Part shown: positions 31,558-42,766 of the stretch, in pieces | Layout of the letters: each line of letters starts with the position of its first letter | Position numbering within the stretch: position 1 is the first letter of the stretch | DNA from: Lewinellaceae bacterium | GTDB lineage: Bacteria; Bacteroidota; Bacteroidia; Chitinophagales; Saprospiraceae | Direction: 5' to 3' | NCBI GenBank assembly: GCA_020636375.1 | Contig: JACJXZ010000010.1 | Span: 310,001-374,000 of the forward strand | Length of the DNA stretch: 64,000 nucleotides | Position numbers and translations under genes: made by a program | The notes under the pieces: model-generated | What the model saw: the letters and a program-made list of their open reading frames with translations, nothing else | What the model was told of the DNA's origin: nothing | Databases searched by the model: none

Positions 31558-32301
31558 ATGAAAAAACATCTTTTTACGTTCATTTTGCTTCTGGCGGCAG
31601 GCGCTTTTCTTCAGGGACAGGATACAGGGCCCAGCGTAGGCGTACAGGCCTATTTGTTTGACGGCAAGTCTATACAGGGGCCCATCGGGTCATATTGGTA
31701 TGGACTTCACGATTTCGACTTTTCCCATTCTGTTGGACTCAACCTGGAGGTTCCGCTTTCCGGCCGTTGGTCCGTGCAGGGCGGCGCTGCGCTCACGCAT
31801 TACGCTGCCTCTTCTCGGGGCCGGGGTAACATATCCCAGGGGGTGGTCAACATTTATACTGTAGATGGGCCATTGCCGGTAGTTTTGCCGGTACTGCCGG
31901 CCAATGCCACAGAGGTGGATAGAATGATTAGTTGGGATTTTTATTACGTCGACTTCCAGTTGGGAGGCGCTTATTTCTTCAACCCATCCAGGTTTAGGGC
32001 GTTCATTCAGCCGTATATAGAGGCCAATCTTTTCCTGGCGGACAATCAAACCGACGAATTATCTTATCGACCTGGTAATATTTCCGCAGGGCCGGTTTTT
32101 GGCCGGTTGCCATCGGTTATCCGAAAGCTCAACTTCAGCGGCGGCATGGCTATTGGCGCCGAATACCAACTCTCCCGTCATTTGTCGGTCCGGATAGCGC
32201 CCCAGGCGGAATGCATGGTATTCAGAATGTCGGATAAGAGCTTTGGCACCGGGCGGTTGCTGAGCTGGGGGATCAATACCGGCTTATCCTACAGGTTATG
32301 A
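31558..32301 (+). CDS. Predicted outer-membrane beta-barrel protein in the sigma operon
   Basis: The 247-residue protein has a signal peptide (MKKHLFTFILLLAAGAFLQGQ) and a body of alternating hydrophobic strands with many aromatic residues (YFNPSRFRAFIQPYIEANLF, LSVRIAPQAECMVF), ending in YRL. It begins 11 bases after the anti-sigma gene and so belongs to the same operon. It may be a target or partner of the sigma/anti-sigma pair. No named family is recognised. Confidence 0.6.
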   Translation: MKKHLFTFILLLAAGAFLQGQDTGPSVGVQAYLFDGKSIQGPIGSYWYGLHDFDFSHSVGLNLEVPLSGRWSVQGGAALTHYAASSRGRGNISQGVVNIYTVDGPLPVVLPVLPANATEVDRMISWDFYYVDFQLGGAYFFNPSRFRAFIQPYIEANLFLADNQTDELSYRPGNISAGPVFGRLPSVIRKLNFSGGMAIGAEYQLSRHLSVRIAPQAECMVFRMSDKSFGTGRLLSWGINTGLSYRL

Positions 32302-32314
32302 GAGCCGGGCCGTT

Positions 32315-32998
32315 TCACTCCGCTTTCAGGCGAAACCCCACACCGTGAATATTTTCGACCTTTAACGACTCATCCGCCCGCAGGTATTTGCGCAGGCGGG
32401 AGATGAACACGTCGAGGCTGCGGCCCAGGAAGTAGTCATCGTCGCCCCACACCTGCTTCAGGATGTCGGAGCGTTTAAGCACCTGGTTGGGGTTTTCCGC
32501 AAAAAGCCGGAGCAGGTCCGCTTCCTTTTGCGTGAGCTGTAGGCTTTCCCCGCCCTGGTGCAGGGTCAGGTTGTCGTGGTCGAGTTCGAACTTGCCCAGC
32601 CGGAACCGGCCGGCCGGCGCCGGGGTGCTGATCTTGCTGCGGCGCAGGAAAACCTCCACCTTGAGGATTAGCTCTTCGATGCTGAACGGCTTGGTGATAT
32701 AGTCGTCGGCACCCAGCCGGAGCCCGTACAGCCGGTCTTCCTTCAGGGATTTGGCGGTGAGGAAGAGGATAGGAATCTCTGTGTCGTACTGTCGGATTTC
32801 TTTGGCTACGGCAAAACCGTCGACCTCAGGGAGCATCACATCCAGGATGCAGAGGTCGAAATCATGTTCGTGGATCATTTTCAGCGCCTGCCTGCCGTCG
32901 GAGCAGTGCGTTATCCGGTAACCCTGTAGTTCGAGGTTATCCTGGGTTACAAAGCTCAGGCTTTCGTCATCCTCAACGTATAATATATGTGCTTTCAT
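32315..32998 (-). CDS. OmpR-type response regulator
   Basis: From ATG 32998 the protein is 227 residues; the longer open frame upstream is the spacer. The receiver domain has the acidic pair (VEDDES), the phospho-acceptor Asp in CILDVMLPEVDGF near residue 52, and the conserved Lys in YITKPFS. The C-terminal winged-helix domain ends SLDVFISRLRKYLRADESLKVENIHGVGFRL. It is the partner of the sensor kinase encoded 124 bp upstream in the same orientation. The pair resembles Bacteroides RprX/RprY in order and type. Regulated genes are unknown. Confidence 0.93.
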   Translation of the reverse strand: MKAHILYVEDDESLSFVTQDNLELQGYRITHCSDGRQALKMIHEHDFDLCILDVMLPEVDGFAVAKEIRQYDTEIPILFLTAKSLKEDRLYGLRLGADDYITKPFSIEELILKVEVFLRRSKISTPAPAGRFRLGKFELDHDNLTLHQGGESLQLTQKEADLLRLFAENPNQVLKRSDILKQVWGDDDYFLGRSLDVFISRLRKYLRADESLKVENIHGVGFRLKAE

Positions 32999-33122
32999 GC
33001 TCAATCTTTGATAACTGCCAACCAATAACCTTATTCCTGGTTCAGGCGCCGGAAGGGCGCGATTCCTTTCTGTACCCCTTGCTCGGGGCACCCCGCCGGA
33101 AATAGTCATTAACGTTATCGGC

Positions 33123-34469
33123 TCACGCGCGGGCGGTGAACCTTCTGAACCGAACCTGTGTGCTCTGCCACCACCGGTGCCAGTGCGCCCAGGCCGTCTG
33201 TCGGGCTTCGGGGATAACGAGATGTACGCAGGTGCCTTTGCCCTCCTGGCTGTCGAGGCGGATGCGCCAGCCATGGGCGTCACAAATGCTTTTCACGTAG
33301 TAGAGCCCCAGGCCGAAGCCCTTTACTTTGTGGACGTTGCCGGTCGGTATCCGGTAGAACTTGTTGAACACCTTGCTGAGGTGTTCCCTGGGGATGCCGA
33401 TGCCGTCGTCGGCTATGGTGATCCGGATTTCCCCGTCGCGGGCCCGGGCGCGGAGGGTGAGGCGGGGGGCATCCTTGCAGTACTTGATGGCGTTGTCCAT
33501 GAGGTTGTGCAGGATATTGGTCAGGTGGAGGCGGTCGGCCAGGACAGTGGCCTCTCCGACGTCGATCCGGCTGTTCAAGGTGCCGCCCTGGCGCTCGGCC
33601 TTCACCGCTGTGCTTTCGACGATGCTCTGCAGCACTTCCCGGAGGGGGATATGCTCTTGTTTGAGTTCGAAATTGCCCCGTTCGATCTTGGCCAGTTGCA
33701 GGACCTTTTCCACCTGGTTATTCAATCGCTGGTTTTGTTCCCGGACGATGCTGGCGTAGCGGAGCAGGCGCTGATCCTCCTGTACCACCGGGTTGGCGAG
33801 GAACACATCGGCCGCGATCTTGATTGTAGAGATGGGGGTTTTGAACTCGTGGGTCATGTTGTTGATGAAATCCTTCTGCAGTTCCGACAACCGCTTTTGC
33901 CGCAGGATCACAAACATGGAATAGGCAAAGAAAAGGATAACGACCAGCAGGATGGCCGAAAAGAAGATCGACAACTGCATCTGGCCGAACAGATAGCTGG
34001 ACCGGGTGGGGAACTTCACGCTGAAATAGTAGGTGAACTTGTCATCTTTAGGCAGATTGCCCAGCTCCAGGTCTTTCTTCTTTCCGGGCGAGTAGCTGCA
34101 GTAGTTGCCGTAGACCATCTCGTTGGTCGTGCAATCATAGACGGCGTATTCAAAGTCCACGTAGAGGGCCAGGCGCTCGAATTCCTTTTGCAGGAAGTAC
34201 TCCAGGCTGTTGGCGTCGATCTCGCTCTCGATGTTGACGACGTAGTAGTTGGAGGTGCGGCGGTTGACGATGTTTCGGGGCGGAAGCTCTCCGTTGTTGA
34301 GTTCCACCAGGCTACAGGCCACTTCGTAGAGGGCCAGGTTGATCTTTTTGTCGAATTCCTCCTCGTTGATATTCCAGGTACTCACCACCCAGTAAGCCTG
34401 AACGCCGATAATGCCGATAATGGCAATAGCGCCCAGGATCATGACCCGCAGGATGGTGCTGTTTTTCAT
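33123..34469 (-). CDS. Sensor histidine kinase of the two-component pair
   Basis: The 448-residue kinase has an N-terminal transmembrane helix (about 7-27), a periplasmic sensor region of about 130 residues, and a second helix (about 165-190). It then has the HisKA domain with the phospho-acceptor in MTHEFKTPISTI and an HATPase domain with N (NLMDNAIKY), G1 (IADDGIGIP) and G2 (GFGLGLYYVK) boxes. It is encoded just before its response regulator. The signal is unknown. The kinase and domain calls are secure; similarity to RprX is a suggestion based on overall organisation. Confidence 0.93.
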   Translation of the reverse strand: MKNSTILRVMILGAIAIIGIIGVQAYWVVSTWNINEEEFDKKINLALYEVACSLVELNNGELPPRNIVNRRTSNYYVVNIESEIDANSLEYFLQKEFERLALYVDFEYAVYDCTTNEMVYGNYCSYSPGKKKDLELGNLPKDDKFTYYFSVKFPTRSSYLFGQMQLSIFFSAILLVVILFFAYSMFVILRQKRLSELQKDFINNMTHEFKTPISTIKIAADVFLANPVVQEDQRLLRYASIVREQNQRLNNQVEKVLQLAKIERGNFELKQEHIPLREVLQSIVESTAVKAERQGGTLNSRIDVGEATVLADRLHLTNILHNLMDNAIKYCKDAPRLTLRARARDGEIRITIADDGIGIPREHLSKVFNKFYRIPTGNVHKVKGFGLGLYYVKSICDAHGWRIRLDSQEGKGTCVHLVIPEARQTAWAHWHRWWQSTQVRFRRFTARA

Positions 34470-34662
34470 ATTTGGCTGATAACGGCCTCTAAATTATCGG
34501 GATAATCCGGTTAAAAAAAACTATTAACAGCATATTAACAAGCCATTCCGGCATATTCTTTCGGGGTTGAACTTAATTTTTTGCGTTCTTTGATGAATCC
34601 TTTGCTTCAGGATTCGTAAAAGAACCAATTCTAAATTGTTCCCGGACTTGCCCGGGAATAGC

Positions 34663-34670
34663 TATTTTTG
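34663..34670 (+). promoter_or_regulatory. Putative -7 box (TATTTTTG) of the DUF4271-hemD unit
   Basis: TATTTTTG is a full match to TAnnTTTG. It lies only 6 bases before ATG 34677 and 12 before ATG 34683, so the transcript would be almost leaderless unless translation starts farther in. A TTCCCGG / CCCGGGAA hairpin lies just upstream (34638-34658). Confidence 0.5.
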
Positions 34671-34676
34671 CATCTT

Positions 34677-35588
34677 ATGCGAATGCTCGACAAAACATTA
34701 AAAGGGTTCTTGGCTACGATGGCCATCTTGTTCCTGCTGCCTTCCTTCTTCGCGGCGCAGGAAAGGGGCAACCCTTTTGAGCTGGGCCCGCGGCTCAGCC
34801 TTCCCGAAGCAGATGGAGATTCCGCCGTCGCCGCCGCTGATACCGGCAATCCTTTCGACCTCGTCGCCCCGGCAAGCCGGCCCGCCCGGCCCGCTCCCGC
34901 CGTCAGCCCTCCTCCGGCGAAAAGGGAGCAGGCCCCGCGCCAAAGTTGGTATCGCAACTTCCTCCTTATCACGAATATTGGCATATTATTGTTGCTGACG
35001 ATCCTTATAACCCTGTTCCGGGGCCAGGTGGGCAAAGCCTACCGGGCCTTTCTAAATGACAACCTGCTCAGCCAGTTGCAACGGGAACGCGAAGCAGGTG
35101 GCGGGCTTCCCTACTATATCTTTTACGGTTTTTTCCTGATCAATGCCGGCTTTTTTGTATTTCTGCTTTTCCGTCATTACGGGCTGGACATTGCCTACAA
35201 CACCTGGGCAGGGCTGTTCTTTTGCGTCGCAGGTACCGCCGGCCTGTTCCTGGGCAAACACCTGGTGCTGGGGTTCCTGGCCTTCGTTTTTCCAATAAAA
35301 AAAGAAGTCCACTTGTATAGCTTTACGATCATCATATTCAGCATTATTCTTGGCTTTTTTTTGGTTGTTGTCAACCTGATGGTTTCCTACGCTCCCGAAA
35401 ATGCCTTGCCGCCGGTGCTTATCGGTGCCTATTCCGGTATCGGCGCCATCTACTTTTTCCGATCGCTTAGAGGGTTATTCATCAGTAACAGATTTGCGCT
35501 TTTTCACAAGTTTCACTTTTTGTTGTATATTTGCACAGTCGAAATCGCGCCTGTTCTCGTGCTGGTCAAGCTCGTGTTTTATTCTTAA
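34677..35588 (+). CDS. DUF4271 membrane protein
   Basis: About 303 residues from ATG 34677 (34683 is equally possible). There is an N-terminal hydrophobic segment that could be a signal peptide (GFLATMAILFLLPSFFA), a Pro-rich linker, and about seven transmembrane helices. The pattern FYGFFLINAGFFVFLLFRHYG and the FRSLRGLFI ending match DUF4271, a Bacteroidota family commonly placed directly before the uroporphyrinogen-III synthase gene. That neighbour is present here at 35757. Function is unknown; conserved linkage to hemD suggests a role near heme synthesis or heme handling at the membrane. Family call is good. Confidence 0.82.
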   Translation: MRMLDKTLKGFLATMAILFLLPSFFAAQERGNPFELGPRLSLPEADGDSAVAAADTGNPFDLVAPASRPARPAPAVSPPPAKREQAPRQSWYRNFLLITNIGILLLLTILITLFRGQVGKAYRAFLNDNLLSQLQREREAGGGLPYYIFYGFFLINAGFFVFLLFRHYGLDIAYNTWAGLFFCVAGTAGLFLGKHLVLGFLAFVFPIKKEVHLYSFTIIIFSIILGFFLVVVNLMVSYAPENALPPVLIGAYSGIGAIYFFRSLRGLFISNRFALFHKFHFLLYICTVEIAPVLVLVKLVFYS

Positions 35589-35756
35589 CGCTGACGGTAC
35601 AAATTAACGAATCTGTGTAAGGCCCCGCCGGTAAAGATGCCCTTGCGGCGAAACCCAGGCGGCCAGGCTTTACAGTTGGGGATTCGGCTAATTCGGATCG
35701 ACAGCCATCAGCTTCAGCACCAGGGACAGGGGTTCAATAAGTAAAACCCTTGTTGA

Positions 35757-36536
35757 ATGGCAGTAAACGGTAAAGCGAAGCAAGAGGCTTACAAGCCGGT
35801 AAAAACTATTCTGGTATCTCAGCCCAAACCAGAGAGATCCCCCTACTACGAGCTGGAAAAAAAATACGGCCTGCAGATCGATTGGCGCCCTTTCATCCAC
35901 GTGGAGGGGATCGAAGCCAAGGACTTCCGCAAAGCCCGCGTCCGGCCCGATGAATTCACTGCGATTATTCTTACGAGTAAGAACGCCGTTGACCACTTTT
36001 TCCGGATTTGCGAAGACCTGCGCATCAAAATGTCGCAGGATACCAAGTACTTCTGCCTGTCGGAGGCCATCGCCAACTACCTGCAGAAGTTCATCGTCTA
36101 CCGGAAGCGGAAGGTTTTCTTCGGCAAACGAACTATCCAGGACCTGGCGCCCGCCCTCAAAAAGCACAGAGCAAACGAGAAGTTCCTTCTTCCTTGTTCT
36201 AACCTGGGGGCCAAGCAAGTCTCGGAATTCCTGGAAGAGAACGGTTTTAACTGGCAGGACGCTATGATGTACAAAACCGTCAGCAGCGACCTGTCCGACC
36301 TGAGTGACGTTACTTATGATGTATTGGTGTTTTTCAGCCCTCTGGGCATTCAGTCCCTCTACGAAAATTTCCCGGATTTCAAACAAAATGAAACCCGCAT
36401 CGCCGTTTTTGGGACCAGCACCAGCAAAGCTGTGGAAGAAAGAGGGTTGACGATCAACATCAAAGCGCCGGCTCCGGAGGCCCCCTCTATGACTATGGCG
36501 CTGGAAAAATACCTGCAACTTTCGAACAAAGAGTAA
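35757..36536 (+). CDS. hemD: Uroporphyrinogen-III synthase
   Basis: The 259-residue protein has the two-domain HemD fold. Segments such as PFIHVEGIEAKDFRKARVRPDEFTAI, IILTSKNAVDHFF, and the late LVFFSPLGIQSL and IAVFGTSTSKAVEERG motifs are typical of the Bacteroidota branch. It cyclises hydroxymethylbilane to uroporphyrinogen III in tetrapyrrole synthesis, needed for heme and cobalamin. The gene follows DUF4271 with a 168-bp spacer and ends before a rho-independent terminator at 36553-36597. Confidence 0.9.
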   Translation: MAVNGKAKQEAYKPVKTILVSQPKPERSPYYELEKKYGLQIDWRPFIHVEGIEAKDFRKARVRPDEFTAIILTSKNAVDHFFRICEDLRIKMSQDTKYFCLSEAIANYLQKFIVYRKRKVFFGKRTIQDLAPALKKHRANEKFLLPCSNLGAKQVSEFLEENGFNWQDAMMYKTVSSDLSDLSDVTYDVLVFFSPLGIQSLYENFPDFKQNETRIAVFGTSTSKAVEERGLTINIKAPAPEAPSMTMALEKYLQLSNKE

Positions 36537-36552
36537 GCTTACAGTCTGAAAG

Positions 36553-36597
36553 TGAACAAGCCCTGGCGCCGTGGAGCTGCCGGGGCTTGTTCATTTT
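36553..36597 (+). terminator. Terminator after hemD
   Basis: TGAACAAGCCCTGG (36553-36566) pairs with CCGGGGCTTGTTCA (36580-36593, one G-T pair), followed by TTTT. Confidence 0.75.
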
Positions 36598-36652
36598 CAG
36601 GCGTCAACTAATCTTTGGTTCAGTTGTTTTTCCTTGGGAATTACACAGAGAC

Positions 36653-37276
36653 ATGAACGACCAGCTGATCAATATTCTGGAAAGAAACCTGCGGGAAGGC
36701 CTTCCGGGCCAGGAGGTGCAGTATCAGATGGCGCACGTCATCCGGAGACGGTATGAACCCGCCCCCCGGAGTGCCCGCAAGGCGGGGGTGCTGGCGCTGT
36801 TTTATCCCCGGGATTCGGGTTGGCACATCGTCCTGATCGAACGCAATTCGAGCCACCCGGACGACCGCCACGGCGGGCAGATCAGCTTTCCGGGCGGGAA
36901 ATTTGAAGAGGGGGACCGCAATCTGGCCGATACTGCCCTGCGGGAAGCCCACGAAGAAGTCGGCGTCGACCCCGATACGGTGAAACTGATCGGCGAACTG
37001 ACCGAATTGTACATCCCGGTCAGTAATTTCCTGGTGAAGCCTTTCGTCGGGTATACCACTGTTACGCCTCATTTCCAGCCCCAGCTCAGCGAAGTCCGGT
37101 CCATCGTGGAAGCCCCGGTTGAACACCTCCGGCAGCCGGAAACCCGCCAGGTCACTGACCTCCAGCTGGCCGACAACATCACACTTCGCAAGGTACCCTA
37201 CTTTAATGTGGAAAATAAGATAGTTTGGGGCGCCACCGCCATGATGCTGAACGAATTGCTGGAATTGATCAAGTGA
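36653..37276 (+). CDS. Nudix hydrolase, CoA-pyrophosphatase type
   Basis: From ATG 36653 the protein is 207 residues; the open frame before it overlaps the terminator and is not used. It carries the Nudix box GGKFEEGDRNLADTALREAHEEVGV and the CoA-pyrophosphatase mark HGGQISFPGGK just before it. The likely reaction is hydrolysis of CoA or CoA derivatives to phosphopantetheine and 3',5'-ADP. The next gene, a small membrane protein, is convergent and its stop codon directly abuts. Confidence 0.9.
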   Translation: MNDQLINILERNLREGLPGQEVQYQMAHVIRRRYEPAPRSARKAGVLALFYPRDSGWHIVLIERNSSHPDDRHGGQISFPGGKFEEGDRNLADTALREAHEEVGVDPDTVKLIGELTELYIPVSNFLVKPFVGYTTVTPHFQPQLSEVRSIVEAPVEHLRQPETRQVTDLQLADNITLRKVPYFNVENKIVWGATAMMLNELLELIK

Positions 37277-37450
37277 TCACTCCGCCAATATCCGGTAAAC
37301 CATATAACCCAGGCCCAGCAACAACAGCAGGACAATCAGCAGCGATGCGCCGCTGTCGGCAAGTTTCTCAAAGGTGGGCAGGAATTTGATCCCGAAATAA
37401 ATGGCGGCTCCGAAGAGGAGCAGAGCGAAGACGGTCTGTCGAGCGTTCAT
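37277..37450 (-). CDS. 57-residue two-helix membrane protein
   Basis: Reading back from ATG 37450, the frame encodes a hydrophobic peptide with two transmembrane helices, about residues 6-24 (VFALLLFGAAIYFGIKFLP) and 36-53 (SLLIVLLLLLGLGYMVYR), ending at a TGA directly adjacent to the Nudix stop. The helix-linker-helix pattern is much too regular to be chance, and the start lies in a normal spacer upstream of uvrA. No family name is known to me. It may be a small membrane component or regulator; function unknown. Confidence 0.65.
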   Translation of the reverse strand: MNARQTVFALLLFGAAIYFGIKFLPTFEKLADSGASLLIVLLLLLGLGYMVYRILAE

Positions 37451-37526
37451 GGTTCTTTTTTATTCGAACGGCAAAGCTATTGCCTTTCCACCAATAAAAA
37501 AGTGCCCCGCATCACATAATTAACCC

Positions 37527-37534
37527 TATTTTTG
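37527..37534 (+). promoter_or_regulatory. Putative -7 box (TATTTTTG) of uvrA
   Basis: TATTTTTG fully matches TAnnTTTG, 47 bases before ATG 37581. Confidence 0.5.
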
Positions 37535-37580
37535 TAGTTTGCTCAACACTGGGCCGCCCTTGGGGGTTATAAATGCTGTG

Positions 37581-40460
<2,880 letters not shown>

Positions 40461-40468
40461 ACGTATTC

Positions 40469-40595
40469 TAAAAAATAACTTCACGGTCCTTAGTTGTAGT
40501 GAAGTGAAGCAGCCAGCCAGAGTTCTGGCAGAGCCAGGCTGCTGAACGAGCCACAACTAAGGACCTCAAACAGTGAAGTTATTTTTTAATCACTA
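40469..40595. repeat. Large hairpin after uvrA with dispersed arm
   Basis: TAAAAAATAACTTCAC (40469-40484) plus GGTCCTTAGTTGT (40485-40497) pairs with ACAACTAAGGACC (40553-40565), a 7-base bulge, and GTGAAGTTATTTTTTA (40573-40588). A smaller CAGCC / GGCTG stem lies in the loop. It could terminate both uvrA and the convergent cyclase gene. Confidence 0.75.
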
Positions 40596-40597
40596 CT
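40571..40597 (+). repeat. 27-bp dispersed repeat, copy 2 of 2
   Basis: Identical to 988-1014. Here it forms the right arm of the hairpin after uvrA. Confidence 0.8.
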
Positions 40598-40598
40598 A

Positions 40599-40717
40599 AG
40601 TAAGCGGACACAATTAGCGTAACAATATAACAATATAACAATTGCCCCAGGAATAGAGCCGCCAAGCCACGCTTTCGAAGCAGCATTAGTTACGATAAAT
40701 GTGTCCAACTACTTACT
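40599..40717. repeat. Short terminal-inverted-repeat element near the cyclase 3' end
   Basis: AGTAAGCGGACACAATTAGCGTAAC (40599-40623) and the end 40689-40717 are imperfect inverted repeats sharing AGTAAG, GGACACA and CGTAAC blocks. The 65-bp interior starts with a duplicated ACAATATA. It looks like an insertion-sequence remnant or a miniature element; no transposase is present. Confidence 0.6.
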
Positions 40718-40724
40718 CTTGCCA

Positions 40725-42584
40725 TCACCCCACCCCTTCCGCTATCCTTTCCAGCAATGCCTGAAACTGCGGCAGTTCCCGCAGCCCGTCGAGGTTGCTG
40801 TCATTTTCGTACCATTCCCGTTGGGTTATGCCCTTTTCGTAGGCTTTTTCCAGGCACTCCATCGCTTCCACATTCAGGCTGAGCAAGGCAAAGACGCAGC
40901 CCACATTATAGAGGACCATAGGGTCTTCCGGTGCGATGGACAGGGCGTGGCGCGCCCATTCCAGGCCCTTTTCGGTTTCGCCCAGGGCCACCAGGCCATT
41001 GGCACCGAGGTAGAAGGCACGGGTGTCATCAGGGTCGAGCAGCAGGCTGCTTTCCGCTACTTCTACGCCGCGGCGGCGGGCGGCGCGGGCCTTGTCGGCC
41101 CGCCCCAGGTCGGCGTAGACCTGCCCGGCGAGCAGGAGCGACTGGAAATCTTCGGGCCGGGTCCGGTTCGCCTCTTCAAACCAATGAGCGGCCTCTTCCA
41201 GTTTCCCCTGGATGAAAAGCAGGCGGGCGAACAGGTAGCGGGCCTCAAAAAGTTTGGGGTCCAGCTCCAGCGCTTTCTCAAATGCCAGTTCTGCTTCCTC
41301 GTGCTGGCTTTCCAAAGAAAGGGCCTGCCCGTAGGCGACATAGGCCTCTGCCAGCCAGGGATCGAGCGCTACGGCCTTGCGGCTGGCCTTGCCGGCGGCC
41401 AGCAGATATTGTTCCTGCCGGCCGATGTACATGTAAGAGTAGGCGTAACAGTTAGCCAGCCCGCAATACGCCAGGGCGTAAGCGTGGTCGATGGCGATAG
41501 CCTGGCGGAACAGCTCCATGGCTTTTTCGATCCCTTTCGGGCTGAACTGGTAATAATATTGCCTGCCTTGCAGGTAAAAATTATACGCCCGGATATTCTG
41601 CGTTTGCCGGCTCCGGACGCCCCGGACGCGCTTGGAGATGAGTTTGATCTTGAGGTTGGCGGCAATATTCTCGGCGATCTCGTCCTGAACGGCGAAAATA
41701 TCCTCCATCCTGCGGTGGAAAGAACCCGACCAGATGTTGTAGCCTGTGACCGCATCCACCAGCGAAGCGGTGATGCGGAGCTTGCTGTTGGCTTCCTGTA
41801 CGGTGCCTTCCAGGACGGCCTTGGCGTTGAGGCGGCGGGCAGCTTCGCGGACATCGAGCTTCTGCCCTTTGAGGGCAAAGGCGGAGGAACGGGCGACGAC
41901 CTGCAGCCCCGGCACCTTGCTCAGGGCGATGATGATCTCCTCGGCGATCCCGTCACCCAGGTAGTGCTTATCGGTATGGGGATTGAGGTTGACGAAAGGC
42001 AGCACGGCGATCGTCGGTACCGGCTTCTCCGTCCGGGGAGGCGGGAACTTTCCCGGCAGCCCGGGGACGGTAAGTTGGTACAGCCGCTCCGGTTCTTTAA
42101 AACCGCGCAGCAGAAATTCCCCAAGGTCGACGAGTTCCGCCTCGTGGGGAGGGGCGCTTTTCAGGCTTCGCACGGCAGATTGTGAAAGCAGTATCTGCCC
42201 CCCATGGGCGGCGCTGCATATCCGGGAGGCCCGGTGTACCTCCAGCCCTATATAACCGGAGGGGGCGGTGATGGCATCGCCGGTATGGATACCCATACGT
42301 ACCCGGAATCCCACCTTCCGGGCCCAGCCCTGAGCAGCGAAGGCCCGCTGTGCCATCAGTGCAGCGGCAGCTGCTTTCTGCGCTTCGGCGAAAACGACGA
42401 AAAAACCGTCGCCTGCCGTATCTACCTCTTCGCCGCCGTACTGGCTCAGCAACAGCCGGATCACATTGTGATACTCCCGCAGAATCTGCGCATAGCCCTC
42501 CCCCATTTCAGCGAGCAGCTCTGTGGACCGCTCGATGTCGCTGAAAAAGAAGGTCAACCTTTGTTTGGGCAGGTTGCTGCTCAT
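40725..42584 (-). CDS. Class III adenylate/guanylate cyclase with TolB-like and TPR domains
   Basis: The 619-residue protein has an N-terminal class III nucleotide cyclase domain (about 7-175) with metal-binding Asp16 in FFFSDIERST and Asp59 in DTAGDGFF. A TolB-like domain follows (about 190-325, with FVNLNPHTDKHYLGDGIAEEIIIAL and VVARSSAFALKG). Seven or so TPR repeats follow (about 340-600, with AIAIDHAYALAYCGLANCY and repeats ending DPWLAEAYVAYGQAL). Such proteins are predicted signalling enzymes that make cAMP or cGMP and interact through the TPRs. The substrate is not settled by the sequence. A TACCTTTG box lies upstream (42621-42628). Confidence 0.88.
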   Translation of the reverse strand: MSSNLPKQRLTFFFSDIERSTELLAEMGEGYAQILREYHNVIRLLLSQYGGEEVDTAGDGFFVVFAEAQKAAAAALMAQRAFAAQGWARKVGFRVRMGIHTGDAITAPSGYIGLEVHRASRICSAAHGGQILLSQSAVRSLKSAPPHEAELVDLGEFLLRGFKEPERLYQLTVPGLPGKFPPPRTEKPVPTIAVLPFVNLNPHTDKHYLGDGIAEEIIIALSKVPGLQVVARSSAFALKGQKLDVREAARRLNAKAVLEGTVQEANSKLRITASLVDAVTGYNIWSGSFHRRMEDIFAVQDEIAENIAANLKIKLISKRVRGVRSRQTQNIRAYNFYLQGRQYYYQFSPKGIEKAMELFRQAIAIDHAYALAYCGLANCYAYSYMYIGRQEQYLLAAGKASRKAVALDPWLAEAYVAYGQALSLESQHEEAELAFEKALELDPKLFEARYLFARLLFIQGKLEEAAHWFEEANRTRPEDFQSLLLAGQVYADLGRADKARAARRRGVEVAESSLLLDPDDTRAFYLGANGLVALGETEKGLEWARHALSIAPEDPMVLYNVGCVFALLSLNVEAMECLEKAYEKGITQREWYENDSNLDGLRELPQFQALLERIAEGVG

Positions 42585-42620
42585 TTATTCTGGTTGTTAG
42601 GAAGTAGCCTTTACTGGCAG

Positions 42621-42628
42621 CAAAGGTA
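42621..42628 (-). promoter_or_regulatory. Putative -7 box (TACCTTTG) of the cyclase-TPR gene
   Basis: On the minus strand TACCTTTG fully matches TAnnTTTG, 37 bases before the ATG at 42584. Confidence 0.45.
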
Positions 42629-42766
42629 AGTTCTTTTCCCTGCATCTTCGGGTAGGTGACAAAATTCATCGAAAGTATAGGCAGGTTGCCCTAATTTCCC
42701 CCTCCACAGTGCAGCCGGAATGAAGTTTCGGGGCAGTTATTGGTTCTCCCTAATCAAATTTAAAAC

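Noticed and set aside
33177..34505. 442-codon open frame opposite the histidine kinase
   Set aside because: Shadow frame rich in Val/Gly/Asp/His with no domain.
40485..40565. Possible integron attC site (TTAGTTGT ... ACAACTAA)
   Set aside because: The ends do not fit the attC core pattern well, there is no integrase and no cassette array; treated as a hairpin.
40701..42185. 494-codon open frame opposite the cyclase-TPR gene
   Set aside because: Shadow frame; the minus-strand protein has clear domains.
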